Positions 17,292 to 26,754 of a stretch of 64,000 bases of DNA are shown here, one piece after another. Source of the stretch: Lentilitoribacter sp039986595. Its GTDB lineage: Bacteria; Pseudomonadota; Alphaproteobacteria; Rhizobiales; Rhizobiaceae. The stretch spans positions 124,001-188,000 of the forward strand of contig JBDWQJ010000007.1 in NCBI GenBank assembly GCA_039986595.1, read 5' to 3'. Made by a program: the position numbers and the translations under genes. Positions within the stretch are counted from its first letter, which is position 1. The number at the start of each line of letters is the position of its first letter. Below the pieces are notes generated by a model. The model ran no database searches. It worked only from the letters and a program-made list of their open reading frames with translations, and was not told where the DNA came from.

Positions 17292-17308
17292 ATGTTGCAA
17301 TGCAGCAT
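17292..17308. promoter_or_regulatory. Candidate PhaR-type operator upstream of bdhA
   Basis: ATGTTGCAATGCAGCAT is a near-palindrome centred on A17300 with core TGCA-A-TGCA, about 50 bases upstream of bdhA. As I recall it, alphaproteobacterial PhaR recognises TGCA-type repeats of this kind in promoters of PHB genes. A single site and remembered consensus only, so tentative. Confidence 0.35.
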
Positions 17309-17495
17309 TTACAAGGTTTTTGCAAAAAAGAAAAGGTTTCAGCTTTCAATTCTGCGTTAACGGTCACATTGGAACCTTCACGTAAATGTGGGTTGTTGTC
17401 AAAGGACTAAAGCTTTATAAATCAACGCTAAAATAAGATGAATCACGTTTTGGAACACAAAATTCGTTCCCAAACCTTCAATAAAGGTATGCGCA

Positions 17496-18737
17496 TTGTT
17501 TAGATCGTTTTTCCCTGACCCCAAACTCTTTTTCTGGTCCGCACTGATTTGGACGGCTTTAGGCATCGGCATCTGGTTTGGAATATTTGAGGGAAATGAA
17601 GGCATGCTGGAAGCGATGTCGGCGTATACCCCTGTTGCTGTTGAAGGTGAACGACCACCATTTTTAACGCCAGATAAACTGCTTATTTATATCTATATGG
17701 CTGTAGCCGGGTTCAGCTTTGCAGTTATTTGGATGTTTTTGGATAAAAACAAATGGTCGCGTTGGTCCGTATTGGGTTCAACAATCATCATGCTTGTTAC
17801 TTATTACAATGTGCAGATCTCGGTTTTCCTCAATGATTGGTATGGTGGCTTTTATGATCTTTTGCAAAAGGCATTGTCGGAAGCAGGCGCTGTAAGTTTA
17901 AATGAATTTTATAGTGAACTACTCACCGTCGCTCCGATCTTGTTGGTCAATATCACAGTCTTAGTTTTATTAGACTTCTTCGTCTCTCACTATGTGTTCC
18001 GCTGGCGTACTGCGATGAACAATTATTTTATGGATCATTGGGCTAAGCTTCGCCACATAGAAGGCGCAGCGCAACGTGTTCAGGAAGACACACAACGCTT
18101 TGCGCGCATCGTTGAAGGATTGGGTGTGTCATTTGTTCGTTCTATGATGACGTTGATTGCATTCTTACCGTTGCTTTACACTTTATCCGAAAAAGTCACC
18201 GAACTACCGTTCTTCGGCCCGGTTGATGGTGCAATGGTTTATGTTGCGATCATGTCAGCTTTATTAGGTACGGTTTTGCTAGCAATTGTTGGTATCAAGC
18301 TGCCTGGCCTTGAGTTTAACAATCAAAAAGTTGAAGCAGCTTATCGTAAAGAACTGGTCTACGGTGAAGATCGTGAGGACCGGGCACAGCCAGCTACAGT
18401 TAGAGAGCTTTATGACGGTGTGCGGAAAAATTATTACCGTCTTTATTTCAATTATCTCTATTTCAATGTGGCACGCTTTGCTTATCTTCAAGGATCAAGC
18501 TTTATCCCGTTCATAGCATTAGGCCCAACAATCGTTTCCGGCACAATCACGCTTGGTATTTTCACACAAATTAACAATGCATTTGACCGTGTTGAAGAAA
18601 GCTTTAAATTCTTCGCTAATGTTTGGACGACAATCATCGATCTGATCTCGATCTACAAACGTCTCATCTCATTTGAGAAGATTATCTATCAGGATGAAGA
18701 TACTCAATCTGGCGCAACAACTGCACATGCTGAATAG
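17496..18737 (+). CDS. bacA: BacA/SbmA-family peptide transporter
   Basis: Inner-membrane proton-driven importer of peptides and peptide antibiotics; in rhizobia and Brucella BacA is needed for chronic host infection and affects lipid A very-long-chain fatty acids. 413 residues, about seven to eight membrane helices, with the family N-terminus FRSFFPDPKLFFWSALIWT and the ABC-transmembrane-like core (RWRTAMNNYFMDHW, RIEGAAQRVQ-type region, QINNAFDRVEESFKFF). No ATPase domain. The start is TTG 17496 with AAAGG (17483-17487) 8 nt upstream; no in-frame ATG is closer. Convergent with the following deacetylase gene, 17 nt apart. Confidence 0.92.
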   Translation: MFRSFFPDPKLFFWSALIWTALGIGIWFGIFEGNEGMLEAMSAYTPVAVEGERPPFLTPDKLLIYIYMAVAGFSFAVIWMFLDKNKWSRWSVLGSTIIMLVTYYNVQISVFLNDWYGGFYDLLQKALSEAGAVSLNEFYSELLTVAPILLVNITVLVLLDFFVSHYVFRWRTAMNNYFMDHWAKLRHIEGAAQRVQEDTQRFARIVEGLGVSFVRSMMTLIAFLPLLYTLSEKVTELPFFGPVDGAMVYVAIMSALLGTVLLAIVGIKLPGLEFNNQKVEAAYRKELVYGEDREDRAQPATVRELYDGVRKNYYRLYFNYLYFNVARFAYLQGSSFIPFIALGPTIVSGTITLGIFTQINNAFDRVEESFKFFANVWTTIIDLISIYKRLISFEKIIYQDEDTQSGATTAHAE

Positions 18738-18754
18738 ATTATCTGATCTATAAA

Positions 18755-19735
18755 CTAGCTATTATTGACGCGCTTTTGTTGAAGGCGCGTCAATGCTTCT
18801 TGATACGTAATGCAATCAACATCAGGCAGTGAGCATGTCTCTTGTGCAAAGCGCTCAAGCGCACGCCAATAGGCGCCCGCATTCATTTCAACGAAGTGAA
18901 ATCCCATCTGCAGTGGTGTGCGTTTACCATTATATTCTTTATCAAAAGCAGCTTTAAACGCTTGATAGCTGCGTTCTTCAAAAACTTGGCTGCGTTCGGG
19001 GTTATCCTTGGCTTTGGAATGACGGACATAAAGATTATAATCCATTGCAATGATCTTTCGAGACGATGGACCTTCGGGGATCAATGGAAGCGCGAATTTC
19101 GTCAAAGTTTCAAGCTTAGGCATTGCAGGTTCGTTGGAAACTGTGCTCGCATCATAGGTAAAATTATTTGCCTCAAGTGAAGCAAATAGGTTTTTGCTGT
19201 GTGAAAGATAGGGCGCGCGGAAACCTTTTATCTCGTTGATCGCAAAGTTTTGCCAATCTTGAGGCTCTTGATCACCAAAACCATTTCGCATCCAAGCGGA
19301 ACTTAAGATGTCGCGAAATTGATCAAACTCTGCGTTCCATTCTGAGACCGACCAAGTTTTGCCGTCGAAGTGTCCACAGCCATGATTAGCCATTTCATGG
19401 CCTTCAGCTCGCGCCTGCCAGATATGGTCAAGGCGTGTATTAATTTCGCTCTTGGTTTGCGCAAAACCCACATTGGAAAGACCTAAACTGTTTTTGGGAG
19501 AGCGATAAAAACCGCGCGCATCATCTTTGGTGATTAAGAAAGCGCAGGACAAAAAATAGGTAAATTTTGCATCTACGCGTTTTGCCATCTGACGGCTCTT
19601 GTCCCAGAGCGCGTTATTATGCGCACCATCAAACGATATCAGAACGATCTGCGGGGCTTTTTCTTGTGCGGAAGTGCTGTTTGCTGCGATTAGAAAACAA
19701 CAACTCGACAACAATAATTTCGTAAAAACGCGCAC
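18755..19735 (-). CDS. Secreted polysaccharide deacetylase-like protein
   Basis: Exported protein of the NodB/polysaccharide deacetylase superfamily. Signal peptide (FTKLLLSSCCFLIAANSTSA), then the metal and base motifs ISFDGAHN and MANHGCGHFDG (His-x3-His), and a C-terminal part with FRAPYLSHS. About 326 residues. GTG 19735 is preferred: GGAG lies 9 nt upstream, while the TTG at 19753 has no ribosome site. Substrate unknown; peptidoglycan or an exopolysaccharide is plausible. The second metal motif departs from the usual H-S/T-x-x-H, so activity should not be assumed. Confidence 0.82.
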   Translation of the reverse strand: MRVFTKLLLSSCCFLIAANSTSAQEKAPQIVLISFDGAHNNALWDKSRQMAKRVDAKFTYFLSCAFLITKDDARGFYRSPKNSLGLSNVGFAQTKSEINTRLDHIWQARAEGHEMANHGCGHFDGKTWSVSEWNAEFDQFRDILSSAWMRNGFGDQEPQDWQNFAINEIKGFRAPYLSHSKNLFASLEANNFTYDASTVSNEPAMPKLETLTKFALPLIPEGPSSRKIIAMDYNLYVRHSKAKDNPERSQVFEERSYQAFKAAFDKEYNGKRTPLQMGFHFVEMNAGAYWRALERFAQETCSLPDVDCITYQEALTRLQQKRVNNS

Positions 19736-20207
19736 TCTAATGCACTCCAACAAATCAGTTTACCAATAGCTCTCCATTAGCAATAAAATTGCGGCGATGA
19801 AATGACATTTGATCAATGCAACATCAAATTGCATTGGCGTATTGTTTCAATATGGTGTTAACTGGATATGCGAGTTGACTGCTAAATCAAATTTAAGAAA
19901 CTTATGCAGCCGAATAAAGAGCTATAATTTGGACTATATTCACGACGATTGACAAAAAGATCAGGTCGTATCGCCAACTAAAATACATGAAATTTACACA
20001 AATTCAGGCAAATTGACCAAAAAATTTCTAAAATTTGGTCTGAAGTGGTCGTTATTTTGAGTTTTTTGGGAAATCAGTCCTTAGAATTTGTTGTAATGTT
20101 TAAATGGAGTTTTCTAAACTCGGAAATGATCAAGCTCAATTGCTGATTGTTTGTGGTTTTAGTGAATTTCGACAGGGTATGGGGATAGACATAAAGGGGA
20201 ACAAATA
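19736..20207. other. 472-base non-coding gap upstream of the universal stress gene
   Basis: AT-rich, with no convincing reading frame. It holds overlapping inverted repeats near 19808-19835 (TTTGAT/ATCAAA at 19808-19813 and 19823-19828; AATGCA/TGCATT at 19815-19820 and 19830-19835) and a second dyad GACCAAA/TTTGGTC (20015-20021 and 20034-20040). TTGACA at 19949 could be a -35 element, but no matching -10 is clear. Probably the control region of the downstream operon, possibly with a small RNA. Confidence 0.4.
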
Positions 20208-20645
20208 ATGTCTACAAAACTAGTAGTTGGCCTAGATGGCCACAGTTCTGGCGAACGTGCACTTGCGCATGCCAAAAAGCTAGCTGGTCAAATCGGCAGT
20301 TGCGAAATATTGGTCGCTTATATCGTTGAGTGGTCACCATTTTCATTTCAAACAGCAGAGGAAAATGCAGCTCGTCATAAACGTCGGGAAGAAGAAATTT
20401 CAACAGCTATGGAACGGGTGGTCGATCCTGCAATCAAGCAACTTTCTGACGCTGGCATGAGTGCTAGAGGTATCGTCAAACATGGTGATGTTGCAGAGAC
20501 TTTAAACCGAATTTCTGTTGAAGAAGGTGCCGATCAAATCATCGTCGCACGTTCGTCTGAAGGTGGCATATCTAATCGCATTTTCGGAAGTTCAACTTCT
20601 AATCTTGTTATGAGTGCATCTGTACCAGTGACTGTGGTGAATTAG
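20208..20645 (+). CDS. Universal stress protein, UspA family
   Basis: 145-residue single-domain UspA protein. The nucleotide motif is visible near the C-terminus (VARSSEGGISNRIFGSSTSNLV, G-x-x-x-x-x-x-x-x-x-G-S-S type), so an ATP-binding subtype is likely. Strong ribosome site AAGGGG. It lies 11 nt ahead of an amino-acid symporter gene and is likely co-transcribed; Usp proteins next to transporters often modulate them, but that role is only inferred here. Confidence 0.9.
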   Translation: MSTKLVVGLDGHSSGERALAHAKKLAGQIGSCEILVAYIVEWSPFSFQTAEENAARHKRREEEISTAMERVVDPAIKQLSDAGMSARGIVKHGDVAETLNRISVEEGADQIIVARSSEGGISNRIFGSSTSNLVMSASVPVTVVN

Positions 20646-20656
20646 GGGATTTGATC

Positions 20657-22210
20657 ATGAACTATTTAACAAAACTAACAGCAGCTGCAATGACATTGTT
20701 ATCTGCTGCATCACCTGCTTTTGCTCAAGAGGCAATGTCTCTTGATCAAAAAGTAAACGAAATTTTCGCGTCCGTAACGGGGCCATTTGTTAGTCTTATT
20801 TTTGCGCCAATACCCGGTACATCCTTTCCATGGATTGTGATGTGGCTTGTGATTGCCGCGACAGTTTTCACTCTGTATTTTGGCTTTGTCCAGTTTCGCT
20901 TCTTCAAGCATGCTGTTAGCCTCGTCAAAGGTGATTATTCTGATCCGAACAATGCGGGTGAGGTGAGCCACTTCCAAGCTTTGGCCACAGCGCTTTCAGG
21001 CACAGTTGGTCTGGGGAATATCGCAGGTGTCGCCGTTGCAGTTGGCATTGGTGGACCTGGAGCAACATTCTGGATGATTTTAGCTGGCCTCTTGGGTATG
21101 GCATCTAAATTTACCGAATGTACCTTGGGTGTGAAATACAGAAATGAGTATGCAGATGGCACCGTCTCAGGTGGCCCAATGTATTACATTTCCAAGGGCT
21201 TTAAAGAACTTGGATTACCGGGTGGAAAATTCCTAGCGGTGATGTTCTCAATATTCTGTATTTTGGGTGCCTTAGGCGGCGGAAACATGTTCCAAGCCAA
21301 CCAAGCACACGCGCAAATCAGTGGTATCGTAGGTGACTATCCAGGTTGGATCACAGGACTTGTATTTGCAGGTGTTGTGTTTGCCGTCATCGTTGGCGGT
21401 ATTAAGTCCATTGCGAGTGTGACTGAAAAAGTTGTTCCATTTATGGGTATATTATACGTGGGTGCGGCTTTGATCATTTTGCTTGTAAACTATGACAAAA
21501 TTGGTTGGGCATTCGGACAGATTTTTGAAGGTGCCTTCACAGGGTTAGGTGTTGCTGGTGGTTTCGTCGGTGCGCTTATTCAAGGGTTTAAACGTGCAGC
21601 ATTTTCCAACGAAGCTGGTGTTGGTTCAGCAGCGATTGCTCACTCTGCGGTGAAAACCAATGAGCCGATTACAGAAGGTTTCGTTTCTCTGTTAGAGCCG
21701 CTCATCGATACAGTTGTTATCTGTACAATGACAGCTTTGGTCATCACGATCTCTGGTCAATTGATGATGGATAGTGAAACAGGTCAGTTCATCCTTAATG
21801 AAGCAGGTAATGCAATTCAAACAGTTGGCGACACATCTGGTGTTTCACTCACATCTGCAGCATTTGGTGCATCCATTTCCTGGTTCCCATATGTATTGGC
21901 AATTGCCGTGGTTCTCTTCGCGTTCTCAACTATGATTTCATGGTCATATTATGGTTTGAAAAGCTGGACTTATCTCTTCGGTGAAGGAAAACGTTCTGAA
22001 CTAACATTCAAAGTTATTTTCTGTATCTTCATCGTTATTGGTGCAGCCGCTAGCCTTGGTCCTGTCATCGATTTCTCAGATGCCGCGATCTTTGCAATGG
22101 CTGTGGTGAATATCTTCGCATTATACTTCTTGATGAAACTAGTGAAGAAAGAACTTGCCTCTTATGCATCACGCTTATCATCAGGTGAAATCAAAAAGTT
22201 TAAAGCTTAA
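20657..22210 (+). CDS. Alanine/glycine:cation symporter (AGCS family)
   Basis: Sodium- or proton-coupled uptake of alanine or glycine across the inner membrane. 517 residues; family signatures include GTVGLGNIAGVAVAVGIGGPG and FSNEAGVGSAAIAHSAV, and about eleven helices. An N-terminal signal-like segment (ASPAFA) precedes the first conserved helix. ATG 20657 follows AGGGGA. It forms a two-gene unit with the stress protein and is closed by a clear terminator. Confidence 0.93.
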   Translation: MNYLTKLTAAAMTLLSAASPAFAQEAMSLDQKVNEIFASVTGPFVSLIFAPIPGTSFPWIVMWLVIAATVFTLYFGFVQFRFFKHAVSLVKGDYSDPNNAGEVSHFQALATALSGTVGLGNIAGVAVAVGIGGPGATFWMILAGLLGMASKFTECTLGVKYRNEYADGTVSGGPMYYISKGFKELGLPGGKFLAVMFSIFCILGALGGGNMFQANQAHAQISGIVGDYPGWITGLVFAGVVFAVIVGGIKSIASVTEKVVPFMGILYVGAALIILLVNYDKIGWAFGQIFEGAFTGLGVAGGFVGALIQGFKRAAFSNEAGVGSAAIAHSAVKTNEPITEGFVSLLEPLIDTVVICTMTALVITISGQLMMDSETGQFILNEAGNAIQTVGDTSGVSLTSAAFGASISWFPYVLAIAVVLFAFSTMISWSYYGLKSWTYLFGEGKRSELTFKVIFCIFIVIGAAASLGPVIDFSDAAIFAMAVVNIFALYFLMKLVKKELASYASRLSSGEIKKFKA

Positions 22211-22238
22211 GAGCTCAAAAACTTAAACCGAAAACAAG

Positions 22239-22268
22239 AAGGGCAGCACTATCGCTGCCCTTTTTATT
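22239..22268 (+). terminator. Rho-independent terminator after the AGCS symporter
   Basis: GGGCAGC (22241-22247) pairs with GCTGCCC (22254-22260) with a 6-nt loop, followed by TTTTTATTT. Confidence 0.9.
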
Positions 22269-22309
22269 TCACAGACCATAACCAGCACTCAAAGCGCTAT
22301 TTGAGATGA

Positions 22310-23257
22310 TTAAATATTCCAGACAAAGCCTGTTGCCTCTTCTGAAACTGTCCAGAGCTTGCTCATGACAGCTTTATCATATGCGTATGATTCAAGCTTG
22401 CCTTCACCAACGGGACCACCTGTTTCCATCCGACCTGTGGGGCCATAAAACGCACGTTGCGCCAAGCCTTCTGCAGAAGCGCACATCACTTCTGGATAAG
22501 CACCGCGCTCGGCTGATTGAACCATCGGCGTTTTGGACATGACCCACCAAACTGCGCGTGTTAAAAGTCCGCCGCTTGTGCTAATGAGAGATGTCGCAGA
22601 TGCGCCGGGATGACAAACGTAAACGGACACATTTTTATTCGCTGCCTTGACCTTATCTTGAAGCTCATAAGCAAACATCATTTGCGCCAATTTACTTTGG
22701 CTATAAACAGGATTAGCGCTGTAATTTTTGTCCCAATTTATATCATCAAATTGGATGGAACGAATTCCTAATTTGTAGCCCAGACTAGCAACAACAACGA
22801 TGCGACCTTTGGATTGCTCCAACCGATCAAAGAGCATTCCGCATAAAACAAAATGTCCATAATGGTTGGTGCCAAGTTGGCTTTCAAATCCATCTTTAGT
22901 AAACTTTTGAGTTGGGACTTGCGCAATCGCCGCATTGCAAATTAACGCATCAATCTGCGGTGCTCGTGTCAATAATTCTGCGGCTGCTTCTCGAACACTT
23001 GCAAGTTCTGCAAGATCCATACGGATATAGCTAACATCAGCGCCCGCGCCGAATTCATCCTTTAGGGCTTTCACAGCATCAGCAGATTTCTCTGCGCTGC
23101 GGTTTAGCATGATCACTTTAGCATTTTTCGCTAATAAAATTCGTGCCGCTTGAAAGCCAGCGCCGGCATTTGCGCCTGTGATTACATAGGTCCTACCATC
23201 TTGTGGGGCTAAATGTTCTGGTGTCCAGCCCTTTGGGCCGAATTGGTTATGTTTCAT
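22310..23257 (-). CDS. Short-chain dehydrogenase/reductase
   Basis: 315-residue SDR of the retinol-dehydrogenase/protochlorophyllide-reductase-like subgroup. Cofactor loop TGANAGAG near residue 27, CNAAIA, and the active-site YSQSK. The substrate cannot be told from sequence. It is divergent from an AraC-family regulator gene, which is the likely controller; this SDR-AraC pairing is common for inducible detoxification or catabolic enzymes. Confidence 0.88.
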   Translation of the reverse strand: MKHNQFGPKGWTPEHLAPQDGRTYVITGANAGAGFQAARILLAKNAKVIMLNRSAEKSADAVKALKDEFGAGADVSYIRMDLAELASVREAAAELLTRAPQIDALICNAAIAQVPTQKFTKDGFESQLGTNHYGHFVLCGMLFDRLEQSKGRIVVVASLGYKLGIRSIQFDDINWDKNYSANPVYSQSKLAQMMFAYELQDKVKAANKNVSVYVCHPGASATSLISTSGGLLTRAVWWVMSKTPMVQSAERGAYPEVMCASAEGLAQRAFYGPTGRMETGGPVGEGKLESYAYDKAVMSKLWTVSEEATGFVWNI

Positions 23258-23419
23258 CGTGATGCTCCTATCGATATAGGCAAAGAGTAAGTGTTATCTG
23301 GGGTGTATTGTCTTATTGGGGTAGATAACGCTCAACAGAGGTCTAAAATAGGTGAGATGCTCGCGAATACTTGCCTAATTGTACCACTGGTGTTGATGAG
23401 TTTGTGGAAGGGCAATAGA

Positions 23420-24322
23420 TTGGCGCGCATGAGCATGTTGCAATTAAGACAATTTATCGAAAAAAGAGTTCATGAAGATGGACTGGTTGAAACCGGTGTG
23501 AACGGCGTGAAGCTATTTTGCGCAACTGATCCCGTTCCGTGTGCCCCGGTGGTTTATGAACCGTGTGTAGTTGCTATTGTTTGCGGGACAAAAGAAGCAG
23601 TCTTGGATGGCCAGCAATTTATCTATGATAGCAGTCGATACATGTGCTGTCCGATGTCGATGCCGGTGATGGCAGGGACGCCGAAATCATCCAATGATGA
23701 CCCTTTACTTGGTGTTTACATTTCGCTCGATCAGCGGGTTATGACTGAGCTGGTCATAGAAATGGAAAACGCAGAAGGCAATTTTGTGACATCCTTGGGT
23801 GGCGAGCTCTCACAAGGGATTAAATCTTCTAGTTGGGATGATGAGTTTTCAAATGCGTTATTGCGATTGTTGCAGCTCAGTGGAAATGAAACAGATATTG
23901 CTGTGCTTGGCGAAGCGCGTTTGCGCGAGCTTTACTATTCGATTTTAAAAGGTGAGGCAGGATATTTTGCACGCCAAGCTTTTGGGGTGGGAAATGCCAT
24001 AGCCCGTTCAATCAGTCACATATCTGAAAACTTAAAAGAACCAATATCCATTGATGATATGGCCGCTCATGCAGGTATGAGCCGAACGGTTTTTCATCGC
24101 AAGTTCAAGCAAGCCACAATGATGTCGCCAATCCAATTTGTGAAATCGATGCGCCTTAATAATGCAGCGATGAATATTGCGGGTGGCATGACGGTCAATG
24201 AAGCTGCGATGGATGTGGGATATATCAGTGCATCTCAGTTCAGTCGAGAGTTCAAACGCATGTATGGTCAGTCTCCCCGACATTGGAGCGATGCATTGCA
24301 TCTAAGCGCAGAAGACGTTTGA
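23420..24322 (+). CDS. AraC-family transcriptional regulator
   Basis: About 300 residues: an N-terminal AraC_N cupin-like sensor (YEPCVVAIVCGTKE, DSSRYMCCPMSMPV) and a C-terminal double helix-turn-helix (ISIDDMAAHAGMSRTVFHRKFK and ISASQFSREFKRMYGQSPRHW). It probably regulates the divergent SDR gene. Start uncertain: GGAAGGG (23406-23412) lies 7 nt before TTG 23420, which fits best; ATG 23429 is nearly equivalent, and longer forms from 23357 or 23396 add residues outside the family domain. Confidence 0.87.
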   Translation: MARMSMLQLRQFIEKRVHEDGLVETGVNGVKLFCATDPVPCAPVVYEPCVVAIVCGTKEAVLDGQQFIYDSSRYMCCPMSMPVMAGTPKSSNDDPLLGVYISLDQRVMTELVIEMENAEGNFVTSLGGELSQGIKSSSWDDEFSNALLRLLQLSGNETDIAVLGEARLRELYYSILKGEAGYFARQAFGVGNAIARSISHISENLKEPISIDDMAAHAGMSRTVFHRKFKQATMMSPIQFVKSMRLNNAAMNIAGGMTVNEAAMDVGYISASQFSREFKRMYGQSPRHWSDALHLSAEDV

Positions 24323-24584
24323 GCTTGATGTTTGAGGTTAAGTTTTCAAGCAACGTAATGCTCCACCTCAATTCTAGGCAATGAAATCTCACAAAAAATT
24401 GCGTCCAAACCCCTCGAAAACTATGATTATGATGCTTATTTCATAAATTAGCCCCCTAAGAAGCTTCCTTGCGCAAAAACTTCTTTTAACTTTGGCAAAA
24501 TGGTTTAGAAGGCGGTCTTGAACATTTTTAAAAATATGAATACGGCCAAATCATAATCGGCCCAGTTTTTTATTGGATAGTTAA

Positions 24585-25256
24585 ATGAGCTCTGAAGACG
24601 ACAATTTTATCCGCGAAGTGAATGAAGAGCTGCGTTCGGACGCTGCCAACGCCTTGTGGAAGAAATATGGGAAACTGATCATTGGCGGTGCTGTCGCCAT
24701 TGTTGTCGGCGTTGCAGGTAACGTTGGCTATAAAAATTGGGTTGAAGGGCAAGCAGCTGCATCAGGAGATATTTTTCTTGAAGCTCTAACGCATGCGCGT
24801 GAAGGACGAAATGATGAGGCTCTTGCTTCATTTGATCAACTTAAAGCAGAAGGTTACGGCTCTTATCCTGTTTTGGCAAAAATGCGTGCCGCTACAGTTT
24901 TGGCTGAACAAGGCAATGCTGAAGGTGCGATTGCAGAATTTCAAACGATCGCAAATGACAACTCGGTTGCCGATGCGCTCAAAGATGTGGCCAGAATTCG
25001 TGCTGGTTATTTGATGGTAGATGTCAGCAGTTATGATGAAGTAGCAGCTCAAATTGAAATTCTGACCAATACAACGAACACCATGCGCCATTCCGCACGT
25101 GAGATTTTAGGTCTTTCAGCATTTAAAGCTAATGATCTATCTCGCGCCAAGGACTGGTTTACATTATCGATTGAAGATACATCAACACCGCAACAGATTT
25201 CTGCGCGTGCACAGGTTATTCTCGATTTAATTGCAGGACGTTCTTCAACGTCGTAA
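24585..25256 (+). CDS. YfgM-like membrane-anchored TPR protein
   Basis: 223 residues with a cytoplasmic N-terminus, one membrane anchor (residues ~29-47, LIIGGAVAIVVGVAGNVGY) and a periplasmic helical region with degenerate tetratricopeptide repeats (TPR_21/DUF2133 type). E. coli YfgM is an ancillary partner of SecYEG and periplasmic chaperones and is also encoded near der, as here. The gene precedes der by 55 bases. Confidence 0.85.
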   Translation: MSSEDDNFIREVNEELRSDAANALWKKYGKLIIGGAVAIVVGVAGNVGYKNWVEGQAAASGDIFLEALTHAREGRNDEALASFDQLKAEGYGSYPVLAKMRAATVLAEQGNAEGAIAEFQTIANDNSVADALKDVARIRAGYLMVDVSSYDEVAAQIEILTNTTNTMRHSAREILGLSAFKANDLSRAKDWFTLSIEDTSTPQQISARAQVILDLIAGRSSTS

Positions 25257-25311
25257 ATATTTAGCATAACGGGCATTTCACTTATGTCCGCTTGCATAGA
25301 ATTGGACATTC

Positions 25312-26745
25312 ATGAGTTTCTCAATCGCCATTGTTGGACGGCCAAATGTTGGCAAATCAACCTTGTTTAACCGCTTGGCTGGTCGAAAACTTGCGCTTGT
25401 CGATGACACCCCCGGGGTAACACGCGACCGTAGACCCGGTGAAGCAAAGCTCATTGATCTGTCATTTCGTATGATTGATACAGCAGGTCTTGAAGAAAAA
25501 GCACCTGATACGCTTGAAGGCCGGATGCGTGAGCAAACCGAACTTGCCATTGATGAAGCTGATGTGGCCCTATTTGTGGTCGATGCCAAAGAAGGTATTA
25601 CGCCTGCAGATGAGACGCTCGCACGTTTGTTGCGCAAACGCGGGAAACCCGTTGTGCTTGTTGCCAATAAAGCGGAAGCTAAAAACGCTGATTTGATGGA
25701 TGCCTATCGCCTCGGCTTTGGTGAACCTTGCCCAATCTCAGCAGAGCACGGCGAAGGCATGCTGGATCTCAGAGATGCGATTGTGGAAACCGTTGGCGAG
25801 TTTGTTGCATTCCCGGAAGAAGATGATGCCTCTGATGAAGCAATCACCGATGTTGATGTTTTCGACGATGATTTTGATGATGATTACGAAGGCGAAATAG
25901 AGCCTGACATTGATGTCTCAAAACCATTGCGTATTGCAGTTGTTGGCCGTCCAAATGCGGGCAAATCAACTTTGATCAACGAATATCTTGGCGAAGATCG
26001 TTTGTTGACTGGTCCTGAAGCAGGCATTACCCGCGATTCCATCTCTGTTGAATGGGAATGGAACGACCGCAAGATCAAAATGTTTGACACAGCCGGTATG
26101 CGTAAGCGCGCAAAAGTGCAAGAAAAGCTCGAAAAACTATCTGTTGCAGATGCGTTGCGCGCGATACGTTTTGCGGAAGTCGTCGTGATTGTGTTGGATG
26201 CAACAATCCCGTTTGAAAAACAGGATTTGCATATTGCTGATATGGTTGTTCGCGAAGGACGTGCTTTGGTCATTGCACTAAATAAGTGGGATTTGGTTGA
26301 GGACCGCCAAGCAACTCTTAAATATCTCCATGAAGAAACAACACGTTTGTTGCCGCAAGTTCGCGGGCTTTTGGCGATCCCAATTTCAGGGCGCTTGGGT
26401 AACGGGCTTGATAAATTGATGCAGGCGGTTGTTGAAACCCATATTACTTGGAATAAACGTATTCCAACAGCGCGTTTAAACCGCTGGCTCAATATGACAA
26501 CAGCGCAGCATCCACCGCCAGCAGTTTCCGGTCGTCGTCTTAAGCTGAAATATATGACGCAAATAAAATCGCGCCCACCAGGATTTATGGTCTCGTGTAC
26601 GCGCCCAGATGCGCTGCCCACATCATATACGCGCTATCTGATTAACAAGATGCGTGAAGATTTTGATATGCCCGCAGTGCCGATACGTATCACCTATCGT
26701 TCTGGTGATAATCCGTTTGAAAACCGCAAACGCCGCAAAAACTAA
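25312..26745 (+). CDS. der: Ribosome-biogenesis GTPase Der (EngA)
   Basis: Essential double-GTPase for 50S assembly. Two G domains with P-loops GRPNVGKS (9-16) and GRPNAGKS (212-219), each with NKxD motifs (NKAE in the first is a known relaxed form, NKWD in the second), then a C-terminal KH-like domain. The two domains are joined by a strongly acidic linker (about residues 165-205, many Asp and Glu). 477 residues, normal for the family. Convergent with the next gene, 9 nt apart. Confidence 0.97.
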   Translation: MSFSIAIVGRPNVGKSTLFNRLAGRKLALVDDTPGVTRDRRPGEAKLIDLSFRMIDTAGLEEKAPDTLEGRMREQTELAIDEADVALFVVDAKEGITPADETLARLLRKRGKPVVLVANKAEAKNADLMDAYRLGFGEPCPISAEHGEGMLDLRDAIVETVGEFVAFPEEDDASDEAITDVDVFDDDFDDDYEGEIEPDIDVSKPLRIAVVGRPNAGKSTLINEYLGEDRLLTGPEAGITRDSISVEWEWNDRKIKMFDTAGMRKRAKVQEKLEKLSVADALRAIRFAEVVVIVLDATIPFEKQDLHIADMVVREGRALVIALNKWDLVEDRQATLKYLHEETTRLLPQVRGLLAIPISGRLGNGLDKLMQAVVETHITWNKRIPTARLNRWLNMTTAQHPPPAVSGRRLKLKYMTQIKSRPPGFMVSCTRPDALPTSYTRYLINKMREDFDMPAVPIRITYRSGDNPFENRKRRKN

Positions 26746-26754
26746 TTAGATCCG

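Noticed and set aside
17489..17503. Four-codon upstream frame (ATG CGC ATT GTT TAG) overlapping the bacA start
   Set aside because: AAAGG is only 1 nt before this ATG but 8 nt before the bacA TTG, so the ribosome site serves bacA.
25800..25925. Acidic Asp/Glu-rich stretch in der as an inserted repeat or low-complexity error
   Set aside because: It is the known variable acidic linker between the two G domains of Der.
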